Shown: piece after piece, positions 10,780 through 20,142 of the stretch | Layout: each line of letters opens with the position of its first letter | Position numbering within the stretch: the first letter of the stretch is position 1 | Assembly (NCBI GenBank): GCA_024690605.1 | Contig: JAILOV010000016.1 | Coordinates: 32,045-96,044, forward strand | Direction of reading: 5' to 3' | DNA: 64,000 nt | Source: Lachnospiraceae bacterium | Lineage (GTDB): Bacteria > Bacillota > Clostridia > Lachnospirales > Lachnospiraceae | The notes under the pieces: model-generated | Databases searched by the model: none | What the model saw: only the letters and a program-made list of their open reading frames with translations | Told to the model about the DNA's origin: nothing | Made by a program: the position numbers and the translations under genes

Positions 10780-11956
10780 AACCATAATTCGTTATACGGG
10801 TATCATTGTGCTGCATTTCCTGCTCCTTCCTCCTGCACGTATTCTGCGACTTATTCATTCCGGATATCGGGCGCTCTGGCTGATCTCGGAAAGGGGGTAC
10901 GATGCAAGGGATAACGGCTACTGGTTTTACCGATATCTGCGCACAGATCATCCGGAGATCAACGCATATTATGTCATTACGAAGGACAGCGCTGACCGTG
11001 ACAGAGTCTCTTTTGGAAGAAAAACGGTTCCCTATGGAAGCCTTCGGCATTTCTTAATGTATTACGCGGCGGATTATCTGATCGGGACACATGTGCAGCC
11101 TGCTGCGCCTGGTACGTGGACTTTTTATCGTCTATCCCGGTATGGGATCCGGGCGCGCGGCAGACAGGTGTTTCTGCAGCACGGTATTACCATAAATAAT
11201 GTGAAACATCTGCATTATCCCGGTCTGCGGATCAATCTGTTCCTTTGCGGTGCCAGGCCTGAATATGAGCATATTCAGTCGGATTTCGGTCATCCGGAAG
11301 GAGTGGTGCAATATACCGGTTTTCCGCGTTACGATGCGCTATATGGTGCGGATCAGAGGGAGCGCGAGATTCTGTTGATGCCAACATGACGCAGCGCAGC
11401 CTATCCCACTGGAGATGCATTTCTACAGACGGCTTTTTATAAACATTATCAGGCATTTTTGCAATCTCCGGAATTGCTGGAATTATTGGAAAGGTTGGAT
11501 GTTCGTCTGATCTTTTATCCTCATACGGAACTGCAGAAGGAACTGTTTCGCTTCTCTTCGCCCTCCGACAGGATCATTTTGGCAGATCAGGCGCACTATG
11601 ATGTGCAGACATTATTGCTTAGATGCTCGCTGCTAGTCACGGATTACTCCAGCGTGTTTTTTGATGTGGGTTATCAGGGAAAACCGGTGATCTATTATCA
11701 GTTTGATGAAGAGGAATACCGTAGATATCTATACGCGGAGGGATATTTTTCATACAGGCATGATGGCTTCGGTCCGGTCGTGGAGACAGAGGAAGCGCTT
11801 CTTGCCGCACTTGCAGCCTGTGCAGAGAGCGGCTTTGCGCAGCCGCAGGAGTATGCTGAGCGGGTGGAGCGGTTTTTCCCGATGCGCGACGATAAAAACT
11901 GTGAGCGCACTTATCACGCGATCCTTGCTTTGAGCGGCAGAGGGGCGAAATCATGA
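10763..11956 (+). pseudogene. CDP-glycerol:glycerophosphate glycerophosphotransferase family (TagB/TagF-like), split by an in-frame TGA
   Basis: ORFs 10763..11389 and 11459..11956 share one frame; reading through TGA at 11387-11389 gives ...REILLMPT*RSAAYPTGDAFLQTAFYKHYQAFLQSPELLELLE..., continuous with the family (MPTWR motif, LLVTDYSSVFFDVGYQGKPVIYYQFD). Confidence 0.85.
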
Positions 11957-12555
11957 TCCGGGTTTTACAGTCCGTCAGCAACATGTCGAGAGCCGGTATC
12001 GAGACCATGCTGATGAATTATTACCGGCAGATAGACCGGAGTATGGTGCAGTTTGACTTCCTCGCGAACAAGCCGGTTCCGGGGGAGTATGACGAGGAGA
12101 TCCGCTCGCTGGGCGGGCGGGTGTTTGTGAGCCCCGGTTTGAATCCGGTGCATTATCCTGCGTATGAGCGGTTCATGGCAAAGCTTGCCAAAGAATCGCC
12201 CGAGTTAAGGATCGTGCACGGGCACAATGAAGCGATGGCCTTTTACGCGCTGGAGAGCGCCAGGCGTGCGGGAATCCGGGTGCGTATCGCGCACGCGCAC
12301 AACACGAGGATCCTTCGGGATTACAAGTCCTGTGTGTTTTCGGACCGCGTCACCAAAGAAGCGCTGATTAACCCGGAGGCGTTCAGATTGGCGCTGGAGG
12401 AGGACAATGCCTCATGGGTATCGCAGATCCTTTCGCTGCGCGGCGGATGTGACAGGAGAGCGGGTGAACAGGCCGTGCGGGCGGCAGGGTATGATATCGA
12501 AAAGGAGGCGAGGTTTTTGCAGAGCCGGTATCTGGAGATGGCGGAAAGAAGATGA
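11953..12555 (+). pseudogene. GT4-family glycosyltransferase with an apparent large in-frame internal deletion
   Basis: N-terminus MIRVLQSVSNMSRAGIETMLMNYYRQID... and C-terminus CVFSDRVTKEAL...AAGYDIEKEARFLQSRYLEM both look like ends of a ~370-aa family, but the ORF is only 200 aa and lacks the central nucleotide-sugar binding region. Confidence 0.72.
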
Positions 12556-14183
12556 ATATCAATCGGACGAAAAACGCAGCGCGAAATGTTATTGTGGATG
12601 GGATGCTCAAGGTGACGGGCATCATCCTGCCTTTTGTGATGCGCACGATCTTGCTTCATTATCTGGGAATCGAATATCTGGGACTGGGCGGTCTGTTCCG
12701 GTCCACACTCTCTGTTCTCAATCTTACAGAGCTCGGCGTCGGATCGGCCATGGTGTATTCCATGTACCGTCCGATTACAGAGCATGACACGGACACGATC
12801 TGTGCGCTGATGCGGCTGTACAGGAGGTATTACCGCCTGATTGGCCTCTTTATCGCTGTTGTCGGTCTTGCGCTCACACCGTTTATCCGGAATCTGATCA
12901 AGGGGCATGTTCCGGATGCGTTCAACGTGTATGTGCTCTACCTCATGAATCTGGCGGCGACGGTGTTCACCTACTGGCTTTTTGCCTATAAGAACAGCCT
13001 GCTGAACGCACACCAGCGTGTGGATGTCGCGAGCATGATCGCGCTGATCGTCAGCGTGGTTGAATTTATTCTGAAATTTACGGTTCTGGTGCTGTTTCGA
13101 AATTATTATCTGTTCCTGCTCGTACAGCTGGTCATGCAGATCGCCAAAAACATCATCACCGCGATCCGTGTCAACGCCATGTACCCGCAGTACAAACCGC
13201 GGGGCACCCTGTCAAAGGAAAAGGTGCGGGATATCAATCAGCGGATCCGGAATCTGTTTACCGCGCGGTTTTCCGCGGTCATCACCGGCTCCATGGACAC
13301 GCTGGTCATCACCGCCTTTATGGGACTTACGGTACTGGCGGTATATCAGAACTATCAGTACATTGTCACCTCTCTGCGCTCCATACTGGAGGTGATCCTC
13401 GGTGCCTGTATCGCCGGCGTTGGCCACAGCCTGATCACCGAGACCCACGAGAAGAATTTTCATGATCTGCTCAAACTCAGCATGCTCTTCTTCTGGGTCA
13501 TGGGTGTCTGCAGTGCGATGCTCCTGTGCCTGTATCAGCCCTTCATGCGCATGTGGATGGGCGAAGAAAACATGCTGGACTTCTCCTATGTGATCTGCTT
13601 CACGATCCTGTTCTACAGCCTGGGCGTCAACCGACTGGTCAACATGTTCAAGGACGCCGCGGGCATCTGGCACAGGGATCGGTTCCGCCCGCTGACGGCA
13701 GCGCTGGTCAATCTGGCGCTCAATCTGACACTCATCCGTTTCTGGGGACTCTACGGCGTGCTGCTCTCCACCGTGATCTCCGTTCTTCTCGTGCAGATCC
13801 CGTGGCTTGTCTACAATCTGTTCCATGAGGTCTTCCCCACGGTCTACATGAAGCAGTACATCGTTTCTTTGGTCCGGGGATCGGCCGTGGCGGTACTGGG
13901 CTGCACGTCCTCATGGTTTATCTGTGCGCAGTTCGATCTCGTGGGTCTGCGTGCTCTGCTCGTGAACGGGCTGGTGGCCCTCATGATGTCCAATATCTTC
14001 TGCTACCTCGGCTATGGTGACAAACCGATGTTCTGGCAGACCGTCCACCAGATCCTCGCAGTCTTTAAACGCAAGATTTCCGGGAGATCATCAAAGAAGA
14101 ACGGAGACTCATGTATGACGGCAGACCGAACTATGTCCAGCTCAAGGCCGCCATGGTGGAGGAACAGGAGGGCGCCCGTCTGA
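12552..14183 (+). CDS. Polysaccharide (Wzx/MOP-type) flippase; terminal ~35 aa probably non-native
   Basis: Multi-TM protein MNINRTKNAARNVIVDGMLKVTGIILPFVMRTILLHYLGIEYLGLGGLFRSTLSVLNLTELGVGSAMVYSMYRPI.... The tail ISGRSSKKNGDSCMTADRTMSSSRPPWWRNRRAPV is an out-of-frame read of the following GGDEF gene. Confidence 0.88.
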   Translation: MNINRTKNAARNVIVDGMLKVTGIILPFVMRTILLHYLGIEYLGLGGLFRSTLSVLNLTELGVGSAMVYSMYRPITEHDTDTICALMRLYRRYYRLIGLFIAVVGLALTPFIRNLIKGHVPDAFNVYVLYLMNLAATVFTYWLFAYKNSLLNAHQRVDVASMIALIVSVVEFILKFTVLVLFRNYYLFLLVQLVMQIAKNIITAIRVNAMYPQYKPRGTLSKEKVRDINQRIRNLFTARFSAVITGSMDTLVITAFMGLTVLAVYQNYQYIVTSLRSILEVILGACIAGVGHSLITETHEKNFHDLLKLSMLFFWVMGVCSAMLLCLYQPFMRMWMGEENMLDFSYVICFTILFYSLGVNRLVNMFKDAAGIWHRDRFRPLTAALVNLALNLTLIRFWGLYGVLLSTVISVLLVQIPWLVYNLFHEVFPTVYMKQYIVSLVRGSAVAVLGCTSSWFICAQFDLVGLRALLVNGLVALMMSNIFCYLGYGDKPMFWQTVHQILAVFKRKISGRSSKKNGDSCMTADRTMSSSRPPWWRNRRAPV

Positions 14184-14734
14184 TCGTGGGTGTCAATGAT
14201 ATCGACGCCGCCATGCGGCAGGAAAAGGAATACGAAAAACGCCTGACACAGGCGCAGAATAAGGCCAATATCGATGCGCTGACCGGTGTCAGGAACAAGC
14301 ATGCTTATCTGGAGGAAGAGGCTCGGCTGGACAAACTGATCGGCGGGCATGAAGTACCGGAATTTGCCGTTGTGATCTTCGATGTGAACGACCTGAAAAA
14401 AGTCAATGACACCGAGGGACATCAGGCGGGCGATCAGTACATCCGTGATGCCTGCGGGCTCATCTGCGACAGCTTTAAGAAGAGCCCCGTCTTCCGGGTC
14501 GGCGGCGATGAATTCGCGGTGATCGTGCGGGGAGATGATTATCTCTCTGTCGGGGAGCGCATCGACAGGATCCGGAAACATAACGAAGAGGCCATACGGA
14601 ACGGCGGTATCGTGGTCGCCTGCGGAATGGCCCGGTTTGAGCGGGATGACTGCGTGGCCGCGGTCTATGAGCGGGCGGACCGGGAGATGTATGACGACAA
14701 GAGCAGGCTCAAGAAGGCGGCGGAAAGAGCGTGA
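14111..14734 (+). pseudogene. GGDEF-domain protein with only the end of a PAS domain at its N-terminus (5'-truncated)
   Basis: GGDEF domain (NIDALTGVRNKHAYLEEEA..., FRVGGDEFAVIV). N-terminus MYDGRPNYVQLKAAMVEEQEGARLIVGVNDIDAAMRQEKEYEK matches only the end of a PAS as in the neighbour at 16152 (MMDGEPVYVSMKGARLKDDDKHIIIGVSNVDTQMRQQEALE). Confidence 0.75.
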
Positions 14735-14749
14735 CGGACCGTGCCGGCG

Positions 14750-14778
14750 TTGAATAAAGATGAAAAATGTGCTATGAT
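14750..14778 (+). promoter_or_regulatory. Putative sigma70-type promoter for the downstream lipoprotein gene
   Basis: TTGAAT, 17-nt spacer, TATGAT (14773-14778). Confidence 0.6.
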
Positions 14779-14857
14779 GACAGTGTTTTGAAGCGGAATT
14801 GAGGTGCGGAAAGGAGCGTTCTGTGTGTGACGGGACGTCTTCTTTGTTTTATCAAAG

Positions 14858-16132
14858 GTGAGGAAGATGAGAAAAGGATCGATCGGAACAAACGGAAAAA
14901 GGGCATTGAGCATGGCACTGGTCGCCGGCATGCTGCTTGCCGGCTGCGGCCGTGCGGGGGAGCAGCAGGCTGCACAACCGGAGCCCGCGCAGGAAGAGCC
15001 GGCGGAGACCGTCAGCGAGCCGGAAACCGAAAAGACGGAGCCGGTCTATGCACCGGAGAGTTTTGACCCGGAAACGATCCGCAGCGTGACCGGGCACGCA
15101 TCCACGGTGAACATGGAAGACTGCGACACCCTCACGCAGATCGTGGATCGTCTGGAAGACGGAAAGGGCTACACGAACACGCAGATCGGGGAAGCGGGTG
15201 TGCTGCTGGTCGGAAACGATCTTTTTGAGTGGGAACCGGGCAGCACCGCATCACTCGACGCGGAGATCTTTGCCTATGAAAACGGAGCGCCCGTCTACCT
15301 CGGCTATGTGGCGGGCGGCGGCACCGCGTATCCGCTGCAGGTCAGGGACGATGTGCTCTATTCCGGCGGCAATCACTATATGGTCAAATACACGGTGAAG
15401 GACGGAAAACTCGCGGTCCTGGAAGAGGTCTACGTGGTCTACGACAAGGACGGCAACGACACCTGCTACTACCGCACGGGGGACACGGCCTTTGCGGATC
15501 ATGACGCGGCAACGGCAGCGGCAAAATTCGATGCGCTCTTTGCCGAGCTGGACGGCACGGAGGTGCTGACCTTTGACCAAATCGACCGGTCGGCGGCGGG
15601 CGTGCTCCCGGCCTATGAGTATCCCGGTCCGGAGGTGTTCTACACCGAGGTGTACCGCTATCTGGTCGACGAATTCGGTCCGAATTATCCGAAAGGGGAT
15701 GTCACCATCCCCTGCCCGGTCATCGTCGCGGAGGATGACAGCAACAAGCAGGATATCCTTCTGTACGGGGATTTCTGGGTGTTCAACTACGATCTGAAGG
15801 GAGATACGCTCGAATGTGCCTCCGGCGGCGCCTACCCGGGGGTCATGCACATCAGCAGTGACCCGGAGAAAGGCTATGCGGTGACCGGTATGGACATCGT
15901 GGCGGACGGCAGTGACTACACGGAGAGTGCCAAAAAGATCTTCGGAAAGCACTATGACGAATTCTCGAAGATCAACGCGGATGACAAGTCCCGCGAGGAG
16001 ACCAGAGCACAGATCATCGCCAATTACGTGGCAGCCAACAACCTGACGATCACCGCCTACAAAGACTACGGCTGGGATCCGGTGGAACTGCCGGAGGAGA
16101 ACATCGATTCCTTTTACAGCGATCTGAACTGA
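14858..16132 (+). CDS. Putative lipoprotein of unknown function
   Basis: Signal peptide with lipobox (MALVAGMLLAGCGRAG) and Pro/Glu-rich linker (AQPEPAQEEPAETVSEPETEKTEP). Confidence 0.85.
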   Translation: MRKMRKGSIGTNGKRALSMALVAGMLLAGCGRAGEQQAAQPEPAQEEPAETVSEPETEKTEPVYAPESFDPETIRSVTGHASTVNMEDCDTLTQIVDRLEDGKGYTNTQIGEAGVLLVGNDLFEWEPGSTASLDAEIFAYENGAPVYLGYVAGGGTAYPLQVRDDVLYSGGNHYMVKYTVKDGKLAVLEEVYVVYDKDGNDTCYYRTGDTAFADHDAATAAAKFDALFAELDGTEVLTFDQIDRSAAGVLPAYEYPGPEVFYTEVYRYLVDEFGPNYPKGDVTIPCPVIVAEDDSNKQDILLYGDFWVFNYDLKGDTLECASGGAYPGVMHISSDPEKGYAVTGMDIVADGSDYTESAKKIFGKHYDEFSKINADDKSREETRAQIIANYVAANNLTITAYKDYGWDPVELPEENIDSFYSDLN

Positions 16133-16151
16133 GGTTTCGGAAAGGACGATC

Positions 16152-19100
16152 ATGGACTTCCAGAAAATTGTGGAAAACATGCCCGCGATGACCTGCATCG
16201 TTTCGGTCGAGTTGCTCCCCGACGGACGGTGCGGCAAATTCCGGCTGGTCGCGGGCAACAAGGCCTATGTCGATTCCATCGAGCATCCCGCACCCGGGGC
16301 GCAGATGCTCAAGGACAAATTTGTTCCGAACTCGGAATACACGGATTACCTCACGAGGGATCTGAATTTCGAGGACTACTGCTATCGGGCAGCCGTAGAA
16401 AAGAAGTGCCTGCATTCTTATGCCCACCCCGACCGGATGGCGGTGTGGCTCAACATGTTCTTCCTGCCGCTGTGCAAGGGGGAGGATGGTCTGTACTACT
16501 GTTACTACACCATGGAGATCAATTTCGAGCCGGATTCCAGTCAGATCGCCAATGTCTCCAGTGAGATGGCGCAGTCCGTTCTGGACACCTGCATCCGGCT
16601 CCGCGGGACCAATGATTTCCGGGCGACCATGAAGGAGGTGATCGCCGGGATCCGGGAACTGTGCGATGCCGAGCACTGCTGCATCCTCGTGATGAACGAT
16701 CTGGAACGATCCTGCTATGTTCTGGGAGAAGCATTCTCCAAAGACACGAGGCTCCTTCCCATGGAGAATTATGTCAACGATGAGTTCTATGATATCGCCG
16801 ATTCGTGGACCGCGACCATCGCCGGGAGCAACTGCCTGATCGTCAAGGATGAGCATGATATGGAGCTCATCAAGGAGCGGAATCCGGTCTGGTACGAATC
16901 CATCACCTCCGCCGGCGGCAAGAACATCGTGCTGTTCCCGCTGAAATCCAGAAACCGCCTGCTGGGCTACATGTGGGCGATCAACTATGATCCCTCGCGC
17001 TCCGTCCGGATCAAGGAGACGCTGGAGATCACGACTTTTATCGTGGGCTCCGAGCTCGGCAACTATCTGTTGCTGGATCGACTGCGCAAGTTGAGCTCCA
17101 AGGACATGCTGACCGGCGTCATGAACCGCAATGAGATGAACAACTACGTCGACAGCCTCTGCCACGGCGACGCGGGCGATGTGCCGGTGGGCGTCATCTT
17201 TGCCGATCTGAACGGCCTCAAGGCGATCAACGATCTGGAGGGACACAATGCCGGCGATCTTCTCCTGAAGAACGCGGCCAATGTGCTCCGCGAGAGCTTT
17301 GAAGAAAAGCAGATCTTCCGCGCGGGCGGCGATGAATTCGCGATCATCCTGACCGGCATCACGGAAGAGGAACTGAACGGGCGCATGGACGCAGTCCGAA
17401 AGGCCTGCGAGAAATACGGCAATCTCTTCTTCGCGCTCGGCGGCCATGTCGAAAAGGACAGCCGCAATGTCCGCATTGCCCTGAAATCCGCCGATGAAAA
17501 GATGTATGAGGACAAGCGTATCTTCTATGAAAAGCATAAGGAGCGCATGGCAGGAGAACAGGAACGGACTGCCCGGGAGGAGGAGACGGACGCGCTCTTC
17601 CGCGAGCGGAGCATCTTCCAGGAGGTGAACTACGATCAGTTGACGGGACTCGCCAGCATGACCTATTTCTTCAAGCTGGCGGAGACCGCGCGCAGGAACA
17701 TGCAGGGGCAGGGGATCCCCGCCGCACTCCTGTACATCAATCTCAGAGGACTGAAATACTACAACAAGCGCTACGGCTTTGCAGAGGGCGACGCGCTGAT
17801 CAAGGATTTCGCCAGGATCCTGTCGCAGCAGTTCGGCGAGGAATGCTGCAGCCGCTTCGGCCAGGATCATTTCGGCGTCTTCACGGAAACGGAGGATCTG
17901 GAAAAGAAACTGAACCGGGTGTTCCGGGAGGCGCGGGACTGCAACGGCGGCAGATCGCTGCCGGTGCGGGCGGGCATCTATCTGGATTCCATGGGGTTCG
18001 TGGAGTCGTCTCTCGCCTGCGACAGGGCCAAATCCGCGTGCGACGCCATTCGCCCCGAAAGCCAGTCATGCTTCCGTTACTTCGATGACAAAATGCTCCA
18101 GCGGGAGAACAATCGTCAGTATATCATCGACAATCTCGATCGTGCCATCAATGAGAACTGGATCAAGGCGTTCTATCAGCCGATCATCCGGGCGACCAAC
18201 CGCAGGGTCTGTGACGAGGAGGCCCTGGCCCGCTGGATCGATCCCGAAAAGGGCATGCTCTCGCCGGCGGAGTTTATCCCGATCCTTGAGGACACCCGTC
18301 TGATCTACAAGGTGGATCTGCACATCCTGGATCTGATCATCGAGAAGATGAAGAGTCAGAAAAACGCGGGACTGCATGTGGTCCCTGTGTCCGTCAATCT
18401 GTCCAGAACGGATTTCGAAGTCTGCGACATCGTGGAGGAGATCACCAACCGCGTGGACGCGGCGGGGATCTCACGGGACATGATCACCATCGAGATCACG
18501 GAGAGTGTTGTCGGTGAGAACTTTGAGTTCATGAAGGAGCAGGTGGAGCGGTTCAAAAGGCTGGGGTTCAAGGTCTGGATGGATGACTTCGGCAGCGGCT
18601 ATTCCTCGCTTGATCTGCTGCAGGAGATCCAGTTTGACCTGATCAAGTTTGACATGCGGTTCATGCGGCAGTTTGAGCAGACACCCAAATCCAGGATCAT
18701 TTTGAAGGAACTCATGCGGATGGCGCTGAATCTCGGCACGGAGACCGTGTGTGAGGGTGTGGAGACCATCGAGCAGGTACAGTTTCTGAGTGAGATCGGC
18801 TGCACCAAGCTGCAGGGCTATTATTTCTGCAAACCGATCCCGCTGGAGGACATCCTCGACAGATACCGCAGGGGCATTCAGATCGGCTTTGAGATCCCCG
18901 AAGAGGTCGGCTATTATGAGGCGATCAGCACCATCAATCTCTATGACCTCGGATCGGTGACCAACGACGATCCGGAAAAGGTGAGGCACTACTTTGACAC
19001 GCTTCCCATGGCGGTCGTCGAATACGATGGAGAGGTCGTGCGTGTGATCCGCTGCAACCGGTCCTACAAGGATTTCCTGAAGCGCTATTTTAATATCAAT

Positions 19101-20141
19101 TCCGTGGGAGACGCAAATCTGCTCTCCGATATCGAGGAGGAGACGGGCCCCGGTTTTGTGGACGCCTTACGGAGCTGCTCCGAACAGGAGGGCAATCAGT
19201 CCTTTGTTGACGAGAAGATGTACGACGGCTCCACCGTGCATTCCATGATCAAAAAGGTTGCCGGAAATCCGGTCCGCGGCGTCTCCGCCTTTGCGATCGC
19301 GGTGCTGGCCATCACGCCGGAAAACGAGAGTCGCCTGACCTATGCGCATGTGGCACAGGCGCTTTCCTCCGACTATATCGACCTCTATTATGTCGATGTG
19401 GAGACGGAGGTGTTCACCCAGTATTCCATCGGCGGAGAGGGCAGTTCGATCTCCTCCGAGCGCAGCGGCATGAACTTCTTTGAGCAATGTCGCAGGGACG
19501 CCATGATCTATCTCTACGAAGAGGATCGTGATAAATTCCAGAAGGCCTACACCAGAGAAAACGTGCTGAAAGCCATCGATGAAGAGGGAGTCTTCCATCT
19601 GACCTACCGGCTGATGATGGACGGGGAACCCGTTTATGTCAGCATGAAGGGCGCGCGGCTCAAGGATGATGATAAACATATCATCATCGGTGTCAGCAAC
19701 GTGGACACGCAGATGCGGCAGCAGGAGGCACTGGAGCGCCTCCGCGAGGAGCAGACGATCTATTCCCGGATCGCCGCACTGATGGGCGATTTCATCGCGA
19801 TCTATACCGTTGACCCGGAGACCGGTGCCTACATGGAATACAGTGCGACAAAGGAATTTCAGAGTCTCGATACTTCGATGCTCGGCATGGATTTCTTTGA
19901 GGATTCCCGCAGGGAGATTGAGAGTGTCATCTACCCCGATGATCTGGAACACTTCCATCAGGAATTTACCAGAGAGCGGATCCTGGAAAAGACAGGGGAC
20001 GGCGGTGTCTTTAAGATGCATTATCGTCTTGTGTTCGACGGAAAGCCTGTCATGATGACGCTTCGTGCGGGACTGGTCAGGGAAAAGGACAGGTCGGAAC
20101 TGATCATCGGACTGAACAAGACGGAATCGGAGGATCGCTAG
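16152..20141 (+). CDS. Multidomain c-di-GMP protein: sensor/GAF-like region, GGDEF, degenerate GGDEF, EAL, PAS repeats
   Basis: KDMLTGVMNRNEM...FRAGGDEFAIIL (intact GGDEF), second GGDEF-like with FGQDHFGVF, EAL motif FYQPIIRATNRRVCDEEALARW with ITESVVGENF and MDDFGSGYSSLDLLQEIQFDLIKFD, and C-terminal PAS-like repeats. Confidence 0.93.
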   Translation: MDFQKIVENMPAMTCIVSVELLPDGRCGKFRLVAGNKAYVDSIEHPAPGAQMLKDKFVPNSEYTDYLTRDLNFEDYCYRAAVEKKCLHSYAHPDRMAVWLNMFFLPLCKGEDGLYYCYYTMEINFEPDSSQIANVSSEMAQSVLDTCIRLRGTNDFRATMKEVIAGIRELCDAEHCCILVMNDLERSCYVLGEAFSKDTRLLPMENYVNDEFYDIADSWTATIAGSNCLIVKDEHDMELIKERNPVWYESITSAGGKNIVLFPLKSRNRLLGYMWAINYDPSRSVRIKETLEITTFIVGSELGNYLLLDRLRKLSSKDMLTGVMNRNEMNNYVDSLCHGDAGDVPVGVIFADLNGLKAINDLEGHNAGDLLLKNAANVLRESFEEKQIFRAGGDEFAIILTGITEEELNGRMDAVRKACEKYGNLFFALGGHVEKDSRNVRIALKSADEKMYEDKRIFYEKHKERMAGEQERTAREEETDALFRERSIFQEVNYDQLTGLASMTYFFKLAETARRNMQGQGIPAALLYINLRGLKYYNKRYGFAEGDALIKDFARILSQQFGEECCSRFGQDHFGVFTETEDLEKKLNRVFREARDCNGGRSLPVRAGIYLDSMGFVESSLACDRAKSACDAIRPESQSCFRYFDDKMLQRENNRQYIIDNLDRAINENWIKAFYQPIIRATNRRVCDEEALARWIDPEKGMLSPAEFIPILEDTRLIYKVDLHILDLIIEKMKSQKNAGLHVVPVSVNLSRTDFEVCDIVEEITNRVDAAGISRDMITIEITESVVGENFEFMKEQVERFKRLGFKVWMDDFGSGYSSLDLLQEIQFDLIKFDMRFMRQFEQTPKSRIILKELMRMALNLGTETVCEGVETIEQVQFLSEIGCTKLQGYYFCKPIPLEDILDRYRRGIQIGFEIPEEVGYYEAISTINLYDLGSVTNDDPEKVRHYFDTLPMAVVEYDGEVVRVIRCNRSYKDFLKRYFNINSVGDANLLSDIEEETGPGFVDALRSCSEQEGNQSFVDEKMYDGSTVHSMIKKVAGNPVRGVSAFAIAVLAITPENESRLTYAHVAQALSSDYIDLYYVDVETEVFTQYSIGGEGSSISSERSGMNFFEQCRRDAMIYLYEEDRDKFQKAYTRENVLKAIDEEGVFHLTYRLMMDGEPVYVSMKGARLKDDDKHIIIGVSNVDTQMRQQEALERLREEQTIYSRIAALMGDFIAIYTVDPETGAYMEYSATKEFQSLDTSMLGMDFFEDSRREIESVIYPDDLEHFHQEFTRERILEKTGDGGVFKMHYRLVFDGKPVMMTLRAGLVREKDRSELIIGLNKTESEDR

Positions 20142-20142
20142 A

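Noticed and set aside
11387-11389. TGA as recoded Trp or selenocysteine
   Set aside because: TGA is a normal stop for many genes here (for example 8247, 58289 neighbourhood), and no SECIS-like element was evident; a nonsense change or error is simpler.
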